A DNA stretch of 64,000 nucleotides from CBDFHV01 sp965247705 (GTDB taxonomy: Bacteria > Pseudomonadota > Alphaproteobacteria > Rhodospirillales > CAMCUA01), in the NCBI GenBank assembly GCA_965247705.1, contig CBDFHV010000015.1, positions 1 to 64,000 of the forward strand, in the 5' to 3' direction. This document shows positions 52,337-60,620 of this stretch, piece by piece (position 1 is the stretch's first letter; the number at the start of each line of letters is the position of its first letter). The notes below the pieces were generated by a model. The model was given only the letters and a program-made list of their open reading frames with translations. It ran no database searches and was not told the origin of the DNA. Both the position numbers and the translations under genes were made by a program.

Positions 52337-55126
52337 TCAGTGGGCTTCCTCCCAGTTTAGTCCGCTACCGGCGTCGACGACCAGGGGTACGTCGAGGTGG
52401 GCGGCCGATTCCATCACATGGCGCACCAACGCCCGGGTTTCGTCCAGTTCGCCCTCGGGCACCTCGAACACCAGTTCGTCGTGCACCTGCAGCAGCATGC
52501 GGGCTCCCAAGTTTGCCTTCTCCAGAGCCCCCGGCAGGCGGATCATCGCCCGCTTGATAATGTCCGCGGCGCCACCCTGGATGGGGGCGTTGATGGCCGC
52601 ACGCTCGGCGAAGCCGCGCCGCGCCGGGTTCTTGTCCTGGATCGAAGCGAGGTGCACCTTGCGGCCGTAGAGCGTGGTCACGAAGCCCACTTCGTGGGCC
52701 TGGCGCTTGGCCTGGTCCATATAATCCCGAATGCCCGGATAGCGCTCGAAATAAGCATCGATATAGGCCGCAGCGTCGCCCCGCGAAATCCCCAGTTGAC
52801 GGGCCAGCCCAAATGCGGAGATGCCATAGATAATGCCGAAGTTGATGGCCTTGGCCTGGCGCCGGACCATGGGGTCCATGCCCTCGACGGGGACGTCGAA
52901 AACCTGCGACGCGGTCATGGCGTGGATGTCGGCGCCGTCGAAGAAGGCCTGGCGAAGGGCCTCGATCCCGGCAACGTGGGCAAGCAGCCGCAGCTCGATC
53001 TGGGAATAGTCGGCCGACAGCAGCACCCAGCCCTTCTCCGGCACGAAGGCACGGCGGATTTTGCGCCCTTCTTCGGTGCGCACCGGAATGTTTTGCAAGT
53101 TCGGGTCGTTGGAGCTGAGCCGGCCGGTCGAAGCCACCGTCTGGGCATAGCTGGTATGGACCCGGCCGGTGTCAGGGTTGATCTCCTCGACCAGGGTGTC
53201 CGTATAGGTGCTTTTGAGCTTGGCGAGCTGGCGCCAGTCCAGCACCCGGGCCGGCAGGTCGTGGCCCTGGGCGGCCAGGTCCTCCAGCACGTCGGCGCCG
53301 GTGGCGTAGGCCCCCGTCTTGCCCTTCTTGCCGCCGGGCAAGCTCATCTCGTCGAACAGAATTTCCCCCAGTTGTTTGGGCGAACCGACGTTGAAGTCCC
53401 GCCCGGCCAATTCGTGGATTACCGTCACCAGATCCCCCATGCGGGCGGCGAAGTCCCGGCTGAGGTCCTTGAGGAACGCGGCGTCGACGAGAATTCCCCG
53501 GCGCTCCATATCCGCCAGCACGGGGATCAGGGGCCGGTCCAGGGTCTCGTAGACCGTGGCCATGCGTTCGTGCACCAGCCGGGGCTTCAGGGCCTCGTAC
53601 AGGCGTCCGGTGACGTCGGCGTCTTCCGCCGCGTAGTCCAGGGCCTTGTCGAGGGGCACCTGGTCGAAGGTCACCTGGTTCTTCCCCGAACCGGCGACTT
53701 CGGCGAACTTGATGGTCCGGTGATCGAGTATCAGGTCGGCGAGTTCGTCCATGCCGTGGCCGTGAAGGCCTCCGTCGAGCACATAGGACAGCACCATGGT
53801 GTCGTCCACGGGGGCAACGCGGATGTCTTGCTGGGCCAGAACCTGCATGTCGTATTTGATGTTTTGGCCGACCTTGAGGACCGTCGGGTCCTCCAGGAGC
53901 GGCTTGAGCAGGGCCACCGCCTCGGCCAGCGGCACCTGCTTCGGCGCCCCTTCCCCGTCCCCCTCTTCGCCACCGCCGCCCAGGTCGAGCTGACCCTGGG
54001 CGGCGGCGCCCCTATGGGTGAGCGGGATGTAGCAGGCGCTTCCCGGTTCGAGGGCCAGGGAGACCCCCACCAACCGGGCCCGCAGGGCGTTCAGCGACGT
54101 GGTCTCCGTATCCACGACGACCATGCCGGCGGCCGTCGCCAACCTCACCCAACGGCTGAGTGCTTCCGCATCCTGCACCAGCTGGTAGGTAACCTCGGCC
54201 ACGGGCCGTTCCGCCAGATCCATCGCGCCCGCGGCCCCCGCGGCGCCTTGTGGCAGTCGGCTTTCGACGCGGGCGATCAAGGACTTGAAGCCTTGGGCCT
54301 TGAGGAAGTCGAGCAGGGTTTCCGCGTCGGGCTCGGCAACGGCGAAGTCGGACAGGGGATGCTCCACCGGAACATCGACCTTGAGCGTGACCAACTCGAG
54401 GGACACCCGGGCCATGTCCGCTTGCTCGATCAAAGACTGGCGACGCTTGGGCTGCTTGATCTCCCCGGCGCGGGCCAGGAGCGTCTCCAGGTCGCCGTAT
54501 TCGTTGATCAGCAGGGCCGCGGTCTTGATTCCGATGCCTTGGATACCGGGTACGTTGTCGGTGGAATCGCCGGCCAAGGCCTGCACCTCGATCACCTTGT
54601 CGGGACCGACGCCGAACTTCTCCTCCACTTCCTTGGGGCCGATGGTGCGATTGCGCATGGCGTCATAGAGGGTGATCTTGTCGTCGACGAGCTGCATCAG
54701 ATCCTTGTCCGACGAGACGATGGTGACCACAGCCCCGTCCGCCGCCGCCTGGCGGGCGTAGGTGGCGATCAGATCGTCGGCCTCGAAGCCGGGCATCTGG
54801 ATGCAGGCCACGTTGAGCGCCCGTGTGGCGTCGCGCACCAGCTCGAATTGGGGGATGAGCTCTTCCGGCGGCGGCGGGCGGCTGGCTTTGTAGTCAGGGT
54901 AAATATCGTTGCGGAAGGTCTTGCGCGCGGCATCGAGGATGACGGCGATGTGGCCCGCGTCGGTGTCAGTCAGCAGCTTCATGACCATGGCGGTGAAGCC
55001 GTAGACCGCGTTCACCGGCGTTCCGTCCGCCCGAGTCATCGGCGGCAGCGCATGGAAAGCGCGGAAGATGAACCCCGACCCGTCGATGAGGAAGACGTGC
55101 TTCGGTTTTTCGGTTTCTGTGCTCAC
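52337..55126 (-). CDS. polA: DNA polymerase I
   Basis: A 929-residue polymerase for Okazaki-fragment maturation and repair. The 5'-3' exonuclease domain (residues 1-290, starting FLIDGSGFIFRAFHALPPM), the 3'-5' exonuclease domain with intact VVDTETTSLNALRA (catalytic Asp and Glu near residue 336), and the polymerase domain with RLSSNDPNLQNIPVRTEEG, SADYSQIELRLLAHVAG (motif A), RQAKAINFGIIYGISAFGLA (motif B) and LLQVHDELVFEVPE (motif C). All three activities are predicted. Confidence 0.97.
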   Translation of the reverse strand: MSTETEKPKHVFLIDGSGFIFRAFHALPPMTRADGTPVNAVYGFTAMVMKLLTDTDAGHIAVILDAARKTFRNDIYPDYKASRPPPPEELIPQFELVRDATRALNVACIQMPGFEADDLIATYARQAAADGAVVTIVSSDKDLMQLVDDKITLYDAMRNRTIGPKEVEEKFGVGPDKVIEVQALAGDSTDNVPGIQGIGIKTAALLINEYGDLETLLARAGEIKQPKRRQSLIEQADMARVSLELVTLKVDVPVEHPLSDFAVAEPDAETLLDFLKAQGFKSLIARVESRLPQGAAGAAGAMDLAERPVAEVTYQLVQDAEALSRWVRLATAAGMVVVDTETTSLNALRARLVGVSLALEPGSACYIPLTHRGAAAQGQLDLGGGGEEGDGEGAPKQVPLAEAVALLKPLLEDPTVLKVGQNIKYDMQVLAQQDIRVAPVDDTMVLSYVLDGGLHGHGMDELADLILDHRTIKFAEVAGSGKNQVTFDQVPLDKALDYAAEDADVTGRLYEALKPRLVHERMATVYETLDRPLIPVLADMERRGILVDAAFLKDLSRDFAARMGDLVTVIHELAGRDFNVGSPKQLGEILFDEMSLPGGKKGKTGAYATGADVLEDLAAQGHDLPARVLDWRQLAKLKSTYTDTLVEEINPDTGRVHTSYAQTVASTGRLSSNDPNLQNIPVRTEEGRKIRRAFVPEKGWVLLSADYSQIELRLLAHVAGIEALRQAFFDGADIHAMTASQVFDVPVEGMDPMVRRQAKAINFGIIYGISAFGLARQLGISRGDAAAYIDAYFERYPGIRDYMDQAKRQAHEVGFVTTLYGRKVHLASIQDKNPARRGFAERAAINAPIQGGAADIIKRAMIRLPGALEKANLGARMLLQVHDELVFEVPEGELDETRALVRHVMESAAHLDVPLVVDAGSGLNWEEAH

Positions 55127-55239
55127 GGCTGGCCCTGCTGTGTAAAAGGGGATCCCGGGAACGGATGTAGCGCACCATTGTAGCCCATCCGCCGGCCGGC
55201 AAGGCTAGTGGTCTGTTGCCCCGGACGGGCCCAACAACC
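55127..55239. other. Spacer upstream of polA
   Basis: 113 bp between the polA start and the stop of the HTH gene upstream on the same strand. It presumably contains the polA promoter. No clear consensus. Confidence 0.35.
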
Positions 55240-55470
55240 TCACGGCAGCTTGCCTTCGGGCGAGCCGCTGGGTTCGTGAACGAGAATGTCCCCGGGTTGG
55301 CACGTAAGGTACTCGCAAATTTTCTCCAAGGTATCGAAGCGAATTCCCTTAACTTTACCCGATTTCAAAAGTGAGATGTTTTGTTCTGTAATGCCGACGT
55401 AGTTGGCCAAGTCCCTTGACTTCGCCTTGCGTCTTGCGAGCATCACGTCGAGTGTAACGACTATTCCCAT
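55240..55470 (-). CDS. Small HTH (Cro/CI-type) regulator
   Basis: A 76-residue protein with one XRE-type helix-turn-helix: LARRKAKSRDLANYVGITEQNISLLKSGKVKGIRFDTLEKICEYL (about 11-55). This matches the small regulators (YozG-like) that are encoded next to DUF2975 membrane proteins. Located 25 bp after the DUF2975 gene, so they share a message. Possibly controls its own promoter through the inverted repeat at 56191-56207. Confidence 0.9.
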   Translation of the reverse strand: MGIVVTLDVMLARRKAKSRDLANYVGITEQNISLLKSGKVKGIRFDTLEKICEYLTCQPGDILVHEPSGSPEGKLP

Positions 55471-55495
55471 GGTTGGCCTCTACACGAAATCCCAT

Positions 55496-56113
55496 TCACA
55501 CAAAATACGCGTTTTCCTCGGACAATCGCTGACCTTCCGCCATTACCCAGGAAATGATGAAGGCGCCGCCAGCCGCAATGAGAGTATAAATCTCGTCCTC
55601 GTCGAACTGAAAGATGAAGAGACGCTCGCCCGGCGCAAAATCAAACGTGAGCAACAGGCTCAAGAATGGCGTTTCGATTATTGTGAACGTTGCGGCGAGG
55701 ACGAAAGACGTGGCCGCCGCCTTCATCGCCGAAACGTTACCCATGGTAAATATCTGCCCGGACCGGTAGAGCCGAAACAACGTCCCCAAGCGCCACAGGC
55801 CCCAGGAAAACGCACCGACCCCGAACAGCGCCACGGCCGCACCGATGATCCGCTTCATCGAATCAAGCTGCGCCGCCGCGACTCCATCGCGTATCAGTGC
55901 CGGAATTTCGACCGCCTCTTCGATGATCTCGTTCGCCGGAAGGGACATCCAGGCATAGACGGTCCACAGCGGCAAGAAGACCGAAACCCCGATACATACC
56001 CAGGCGAGGGGGCCGCTCAAAAGGCGAATGCGTTTCAACCTTTGCACCGCGACGTCCTGGGCGATTTTTTCCGCTATCTCGTTCACTTCAGTTTCCTCGC
56101 TGCTGTCCGGCAT
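55496..56113 (-). CDS. DUF2975 membrane protein
   Basis: A 205-residue protein with four predicted membrane helices (around residues 32-52, 92-112, 130-150 and 178-195; for example LAWVCIGVSVFLPLWTVYAW and IIGAAVALFGVGAFSWGLW) and the family end LSEENAYFV. DUF2975 proteins are typically paired with a small HTH regulator, as here. Function unknown; often found in Bacteroidetes and Firmicutes, so transfer into this lineage is possible. Confidence 0.85.
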   Translation of the reverse strand: MPDSSEETEVNEIAEKIAQDVAVQRLKRIRLLSGPLAWVCIGVSVFLPLWTVYAWMSLPANEIIEEAVEIPALIRDGVAAAQLDSMKRIIGAAVALFGVGAFSWGLWRLGTLFRLYRSGQIFTMGNVSAMKAAATSFVLAATFTIIETPFLSLLLTFDFAPGERLFIFQFDEDEIYTLIAAGGAFIISWVMAEGQRLSEENAYFV

Positions 56114-56190
56114 GGTCGGCGCACCGCGCGGAGATTGCTCCCGTGGAAAAAACTATGGCACGAAATGGACTGGCGTATAACGGCAATATT

Positions 56191-56207
56191 TTATTGTTAT
56201 ACAATAA
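56191..56207. promoter_or_regulatory. Candidate operator, inverted repeat
   Basis: TTATTGTTATACAATAA: perfect 7-base arms with a 3-base spacer in the AT-rich region between the DUF2975 and outer-membrane protein starts. A plausible binding site for the HTH protein encoded at 55240-55470. Confidence 0.4.
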
Positions 56208-56289
56208 TTAATTCTTGAAATACGAATAACGTCGTCTACCCTCCCAGAACCCAAGCGTTACCTGGTGGCCCTAACGATGAGGTTGGTTC

Positions 56290-56976
56290 ATGAAAGTGCA
56301 TGCCTGCTTAGCGATTCTGTCGGTGGCGATCATCGCCGAAACGGGACTGCCCCGCGCGGCGACCGCGCAAGAGGCGCCGCCGCCGCGCGGAATGGACCTC
56401 CAGCCAACCGGTCGCTGGTCCGGTTCCTATGGCGGATTGGTGCTCGGTGCGGGATGGATCGACGCCGATGTGCAAGGGGCCGCGGGCGGTCGCGAGTTTG
56501 AATTGAGCGGCCTCGGCTTCACGGGGGGCGCCCTTGTCGGTCGTCATATTGCCGCCATTGGTTTGGGATCGTCGGTTGGTCAATTGCTGTTCGGCGGGGA
56601 AGCCGAACTGACCCATTCGACGGCCAGCGACAGCCAACGTGACCCTACTCTCGGCGTTCTCGAGACGGATTCCAGCCTCATCGCTTCGCTGCGCCTTCGT
56701 GGCGGCTACGCGTGGCGGAAGTATTACCTTTATGGAACCGTTGGTCCCGCCGTGTCCGATATGGGTGTCGAGGCCGCGACGGGCGGCAACGACGATTTCA
56801 AGATCGGCTTGTCATACGGCCTCGGTGTGGAAGTTGCCTTGGACAAAAAGTGGTCCCTACGGCTGGAGGGACTCTCCTACGAATTTGGAGATGACAATGT
56901 CACCCTCTCCGGAGCAAATCGAAATGTCGAGACCAACTCCGAAACAATCCGACTCGGCATTTCCTACAAGTTCTGA
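56290..56976 (+). CDS. Outer-membrane beta-barrel protein (Omp25/porin-type)
   Basis: A 228-residue protein with a cleavable signal (MKVHACLAILSVAIIAETGLPRAATAQ) followed by alternating hydrophobic strands, GRWSGSYGGLVLGAGWIDADV, LIASLRLRGGYAWRKYYLYGTVGPAV and a C-terminal SETIRLGISYKF ending in Phe, the sorting signal for outer-membrane barrels. It resembles the Omp25-like family of small porins. A MlaC-like gene follows 15 bp downstream. Confidence 0.83.
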   Translation: MKVHACLAILSVAIIAETGLPRAATAQEAPPPRGMDLQPTGRWSGSYGGLVLGAGWIDADVQGAAGGREFELSGLGFTGGALVGRHIAAIGLGSSVGQLLFGGEAELTHSTASDSQRDPTLGVLETDSSLIASLRLRGGYAWRKYYLYGTVGPAVSDMGVEAATGGNDDFKIGLSYGLGVEVALDKKWSLRLEGLSYEFGDDNVTLSGANRNVETNSETIRLGISYKF

Positions 56977-56991
56977 GCCGAGAACGGCACC

Positions 56992-57711
56992 ATGAGATCG
57001 AGACGATGGAGCCTGTTGATCGGCCTTGCCGCGTTGGCGGTCGTTTCCGTCGACATCCGTAGTTCCCATGGGGCGGAAGTTCTTGCCAGCGCCCAAGCGT
57101 TCGTCGCGAGACTTGCCGTCGAATCGACGAGGCAGCTGGCGACCAACGACATCACCGAAGACGAAAAAAAATGCCGTTTTCGAACGCTCCTGGCGACTTA
57201 TTTCGATGTCCCGTGGATTGGGCGCTGGGTGCTCGGAAGACACTGGCACGCAGCGACCGTGGAACAACGACGCCGTTACCTGCGCCTGTTCGAGGAGATG
57301 ATCTTCGATCGCTTCGCCAAGCGACTGGTTGAACTCGATGAAAACCTGCTCGACGTGAAGGGGGCCGCGGCGAGGGGAAAAAGGGATGTGATTGTTCGTT
57401 CCATAGTCCATCTTCCGCAAAAGAACGCGAAACTGAAACTGCTTTGGTATTTGCGGCAACACCAGGAAACGTTTCGGGTCATCGACGTGATATTCGAGGG
57501 CGTAAGTTTCGCCCAGACCCAACGGGTCGCGTTTGCGTCGGTCATTCGCAATAGTGGCGGATCGGTCGAAGCCCTCCTCGAGAAAATGAGCGAAACGACG
57601 CAGCGAACGAATTCGGAAGTCCGTGGGGTGCTTCGCCCCGCCAGCGACGCGCGGCCAGCTCGGTCGCCTCAGCCTCCCACAAGCTGCGCGTTTGGGTCTT
57701 TCCCGGAATAA
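56992..57711 (+). CDS. MlaC-like phospholipid-binding periplasmic protein
   Basis: A 239-residue protein with a signal peptide (LLIGLAALAVVSVDIRSSHGA). The mature sequence follows the Ttg2/MlaC pattern: FRTLLATYFDVPWIGRWVLGRHWHAATVEQRRRYLRLFEEMIFDRFAKRL and FRVIDVIFEGVSFAQTQRVAFASVIRNSGGSVEALLEKM. MlaC carries lipids between outer and inner membrane. The other mla genes are not in the window. It may be the end of an envelope operon with the barrel protein. Confidence 0.85.
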   Translation: MRSRRWSLLIGLAALAVVSVDIRSSHGAEVLASAQAFVARLAVESTRQLATNDITEDEKKCRFRTLLATYFDVPWIGRWVLGRHWHAATVEQRRRYLRLFEEMIFDRFAKRLVELDENLLDVKGAAARGKRDVIVRSIVHLPQKNAKLKLLWYLRQHQETFRVIDVIFEGVSFAQTQRVAFASVIRNSGGSVEALLEKMSETTQRTNSEVRGVLRPASDARPARSPQPPTSCAFGSFPE

Positions 57712-57814
57712 ATTGGGGACGGTAGAGGGCGCGGATCGTCGAGCGGATGAAGCGCCGTCGCCACGTTGATCCGAGCTATATGCCATGCCGCCGATGGGTT
57801 GACCTCCGCCTCTA
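57712..57814. other. Spacer between mlaC-like gene and IS630
   Basis: About 100 bp. Ends in the TA target duplication (57813-57814). No gene or terminator recognised. Confidence 0.4.
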
Positions 57815-58867
57815 GAGCAATTTCATTGAAGGATGATTCAGAAAGGGGATTCCCATTCTGATCTTGTTCTGATTCCCTTTGTTATAGATTCGCAAAGGGA
57901 GTTTCCGATGAGCAAAGCCTACTCGGCAGACCTTCGGCAACGGATCGTGGATGCGATTGATGGCGGGGCTTCGCGGCGCCAGGCGGCGAGGCGATTTGGC
58001 GTCAGCGTCAGTTCGGCGATCCGCTACGCTCGGCGCTGGCGGGAGACGGGCAGCGTTCAGGCGGCTGCGATGGGCGCACCCAAGGGCTCGAAGCTTGACC
58101 CTCATGAGGATTGGTTGTTGACGCAGATCGACGCGGCGCCGGACCTCACGCTTGAAGAGATCATTGCCCGGTTGAGCTCGGAAAAGGGCGTCAAGAGCAG
58201 TATTGGGGGATTGTGGAACTTCTTCCATCGTCACGGCATCAGCTTTAAAAAAAAACCGCGCACGCAGCCGAGCAGGAACGTCCTGACGTCGCCGAGAACC
58301 GGCGATTGTGGCGCGCGCAACAGCCGGCGCTCGACCCGACCCGGCTGGTCTTCATCGACGAGACCGGTGCCAACACCAAGATGGCGCGCCTTCGCGGGCG
58401 GTGCCGGCGCGGCGAGCGTCTGGTCGCCGCCGTGCCGCATGGCCACTGGAAGACGATGACCTTCGTTGCCGGGCTGCGTCACGATGGCATCGCCGCACCG
58501 TTCGTCGTTGATCGCCCGATGAACGGCGCCATCTTCAGGCTCTGGGTGGAACGTTGTTTGGTCCCGACGCTGGCGCAAGGCGACATCGTCGTCATGGACA
58601 ACCTGTCCTCACACAAAGTCACCGGCGTACGCGAGGCCATCGAGGCGGCGGGCGCCAAACTGGCCTATCTGCCGGCCTACTCACCCGACTTCAATCCGAT
58701 CGAACAGTTCTTCGCAAAGCTCAAGGCGATGCTCAGAAAAGCCGCCGTGCGAACCATCGATGACCTGTGGCGCGCCATCGGAGATATCATCAACACCATC
58801 AGGCCAAACGAATGCGCCAACTATTTTGCAAACTCAGGATATGAACCAAATTAAAGTGAAAGTGCTC
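57815..58867 (+). mobile_element. IS630-family element, frameshift type (1053 bp)
   Basis: Terminal inverted repeats beginning GAGCAATTTCATTG on the left and, on the opposite strand, GAGCACTTTCACTT on the right, flanked by TA at 57813-57814 and 58868-58869. It carries one transposase in two overlapping frames. Unrelated in its ends to the IS630 element at 40.3 kb. Confidence 0.9.
57908..58854 (+). CDS. IS630-family transposase via -1 frameshift
   Basis: Frame 1 (57908-58255) encodes the N-terminal helix-turn-helix MSKAYSADLRQRIVDAIDGG and RRQAARRFGVSVSSAIRYARRW. At 58247-58255 there is a run of nine A after TTT. A -1 slip there joins it to frame 2 (58255-58854), giving KTAHAAEQERPDVAENRR and the DDE core TRLVFIDETGANTKM, VVMDNLSSHK and YSPDFNPIEQFFAKLK. 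The joined protein would be about 315 residues. Such programmed -1 frameshifting is common in IS630. Without the slip only a short HTH protein is made. Confidence 0.88.
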
Positions 58868-59118
58868 TAATACGCTTCTCGCAGCATCGTGTCCGGGTCG
58901 AGCCGGATAGAGTCGGCGATTGCGCCGCGACTTGCATGCTCTCTCATGTCCGAATTCAAGGTTTCGGACGAAGATCACCGCTCACCGTGTTGCCGGTGTC
59001 GAGATACGTATAGCGCCAGCGCACATGGCAGGGGGCGAAACCGTCCTGACGACGGTTGATCGATCTCTGATGCGCGGGTTGGGACCGCATGACCCTGGGT
59101 TCGTCGTGGGGCTGCCTC
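58868..59118. other. Spacer between IS630 and IS110 elements
   Basis: About 250 bp with no supportable gene. In the minus strand, a short frame (about 58870-58960) resembling the end of an ABC-transporter permease is too short to be a feature. Confidence 0.4.
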
Positions 59119-59126
59119 GGTCTAGA

Positions 59127-59271
59127 TGACGAGCGTGGGACAAGTCCCGCTCGTAGAGCAGTCGAGGGTTCCCCTCACCGTGGTCTCGCCCCCAGGCATG
59201 GGCGCCGGCGGACTGTTGGTAGGCTGCTTCGGTCCTCCTCTTGTGGGGTGACGATTTTTCCCTGCTTTTTC
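59127..59271 (-). ncRNA. Candidate IS110 bridge RNA region
   Basis: About 145 bp of non-coding sequence downstream of the transposase, inside the element, with strong hairpin potential (ACGAGC...GGGAC / GTCCC...GCTCGT at about 59129-59154 and further G/C-rich stems). In the IS1111 branch of IS110 the bridge RNA is encoded downstream of the recombinase. Identification as a bridge RNA is inference; another structured segment lies upstream at 60386-60460. Confidence 0.35.
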
Positions 59272-60384
59272 TCAGCCGGCCTTGCACGGCGCGACCTCGC
59301 GGGCGATGGCCCAGACGAAGCCGAGCATCTCGCGGGCGATAGCCGTTGTGACCAGGGGGGTATCCTTGCCTTGGGCGCCCATGCGGCGGTAGCGGGCGCA
59401 GAGGCGGGTCTGGGCCTTCCAGGCGATGTCGCGGACCGCCTTGGGTTGGCCCTGGAGGCGCTCCAGGAGGCAGCGGCTGACCCGCGCCGGCAGGCGGTAG
59501 CACCAGGCGGCCTCGATCATGACGCGGCGCGCCTCGGCGTTGCCGGCCTTGGTGATGGCGCCGCGCCGGATGTGAGCGGCGCTGGAATGCTCCGAGGGCA
59601 CCAGACCGAGGTGCGCCATGAGCTGACGCGGGCTGTCGAAACGGGTCAGGTCGCCGATCTCGGCCAACAGGGTGACGGCGGTGATCAGCGCCACGCCGCG
59701 CATGGCCTGAAGGGCCTGGGCGACGGCAGCCAGGGACCAACGGGGGACCAATGCTTCGATCTCGGCCGTCAGGCGGTCGCGCCGCGCCTGGGCATCCTCG
59801 ATGGCCTGGATATAGTCCTCCAGGACGATCTGCTGGGCCGGCTGCTCGAAACGCAGGCTCGCCAGCCAGCGCCGGTGGGCCAGGGTCCAGTTGTTGCCGT
59901 CTCGCGTGCGGGCGTGGCGTAGCAGGAAGCCGCTCAACTGCTGACGCGCCCGGCGCAGGGCCTTGACCGCCGCCGCGCGGGCCCGCACCAGATCGCGCAG
60001 GGCCTCGTGCTCGGGCTCGGGAACCCACACCGGCGTCAGCTCGCCGGCGCGGTCCAGCTTGGCCAAGCCCAAGGCATCGCGGCGGTCGGTCTTGATCCGA
60101 TCGCCAGGACGCCGCGGGATCAGCGACGGCGCCACCACCACGCAGTCGTGGCCGAGCGATGTTAGCGTCCGATAGACCCCGTAACCGCACGGCCCGGCCT
60201 CGTAGCAGAAGCGCAGCGCGCGTCCCTCGCGCCCCAGCCTGTGCGCCAACTTCCGCAACGCCGCCGGTTGGTTCGCGATGGTGCCGAAATAGCGCGCCTC
60301 CCGGCGCAAGCCGCCATCGGCAATGGCGACCGAAATGCTCTTCTTGTGAACGTCCAGACCCACGTACGTGATAACCTGTTCCAT
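59272..60384 (-). CDS. IS110-family transposase (DEDD)
   Basis: A 370-residue serine/DEDD recombinase of the IS110 family. The N-terminal DEDD domain begins VITYVGLDVHKKSISVAIAD (residues 4-23), with YEAGPCGYGVYRTL and KTDRRDALGLAKL, and the C-terminal Transposase_20 domain contains AMRGVALITAVTLLAEIGDLTRFDSPRQLMAHLGLVPSEHSS. The ATG at 60384 is used. Longer in-frame residues are outside the fold. Intact. Confidence 0.93.
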   Translation of the reverse strand: MEQVITYVGLDVHKKSISVAIADGGLRREARYFGTIANQPAALRKLAHRLGREGRALRFCYEAGPCGYGVYRTLTSLGHDCVVVAPSLIPRRPGDRIKTDRRDALGLAKLDRAGELTPVWVPEPEHEALRDLVRARAAAVKALRRARQQLSGFLLRHARTRDGNNWTLAHRRWLASLRFEQPAQQIVLEDYIQAIEDAQARRDRLTAEIEALVPRWSLAAVAQALQAMRGVALITAVTLLAEIGDLTRFDSPRQLMAHLGLVPSEHSSAAHIRRGAITKAGNAEARRVMIEAAWCYRLPARVSRCLLERLQGQPKAVRDIAWKAQTRLCARYRRMGAQGKDTPLVTTAIAREMLGFVWAIAREVAPCKAG

Positions 60385-60385
60385 G

Positions 60386-60460
60386 ACCCGTCTCCTATGC
60401 ATGAGGCAAGACACCGGACCATCCGGTGCAACCCTCGACACCCGCATAATGTGAGACGGG
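60386..60460. other. Stem-loop upstream of the IS110 transposase
   Basis: A perfect 10-bp inverted repeat (GACCCGTCTC 60386-60395 and GAGACGGGTC 60451-60460) encloses about 55 bases with an inner CACCGGACCATCCGGTG stem. A strong non-coding RNA structure; possibly part of the IS110 guide or its left end. Confidence 0.55.
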
Positions 60461-60542
60461 TCACCCACATCCCAGTCGGACATGGGGTCTAGAATTCCCG
60501 CGACACGGCCTCCGCACATGAATTCGCTCCTCAGGAGGGTAC

Positions 60543-60620
60543 ATGGACGATCGACCCGACAATCGCGGACCTGTCGCGGTCAATTCTGTTTGGTGGGGTG
60601 CCAATGCCGTTCGGGGCTAA
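60543..60620 (+). CDS. Short upstream reading frame with strong ribosome site
   Basis: A possible 25-residue peptide (MDDRPDNRGPVAVNSVWWG...). It has an AGGAGGG site 4-5 bases before its ATG and overlaps the start of the CHAT-protein gene by 17 bases in another frame. It may couple translation to that gene, or merely be a chance frame. Confidence 0.35.
   Translation: MDDRPDNRGPVAVNSVWWGANAVRG

Larger units (their letters stand above)
59119..60493 (-). mobile_element. IS110-family element (approximate limits)
   Basis: The transposase (59272-60384) and its non-coding flanks are framed by a short direct repeat GGTCTAGA at 59119-59126 and 60486-60493. IS110 elements typically lack long terminal repeats and are bounded by a short core duplication. 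The precise ends are not certain. Confidence 0.6.

Noticed and set aside
52397..55183. 928-codon plus-strand frame opposite polA
   Set aside because: Shadow of polA. His/Gly-rich translation without any known motif.
58870..58960. Minus-strand remnant resembling the end of an ABC-transporter permease (SIRLDPDTMLREAY)
   Set aside because: Too short for a reliable assignment, and the stop lies at the IS boundary.
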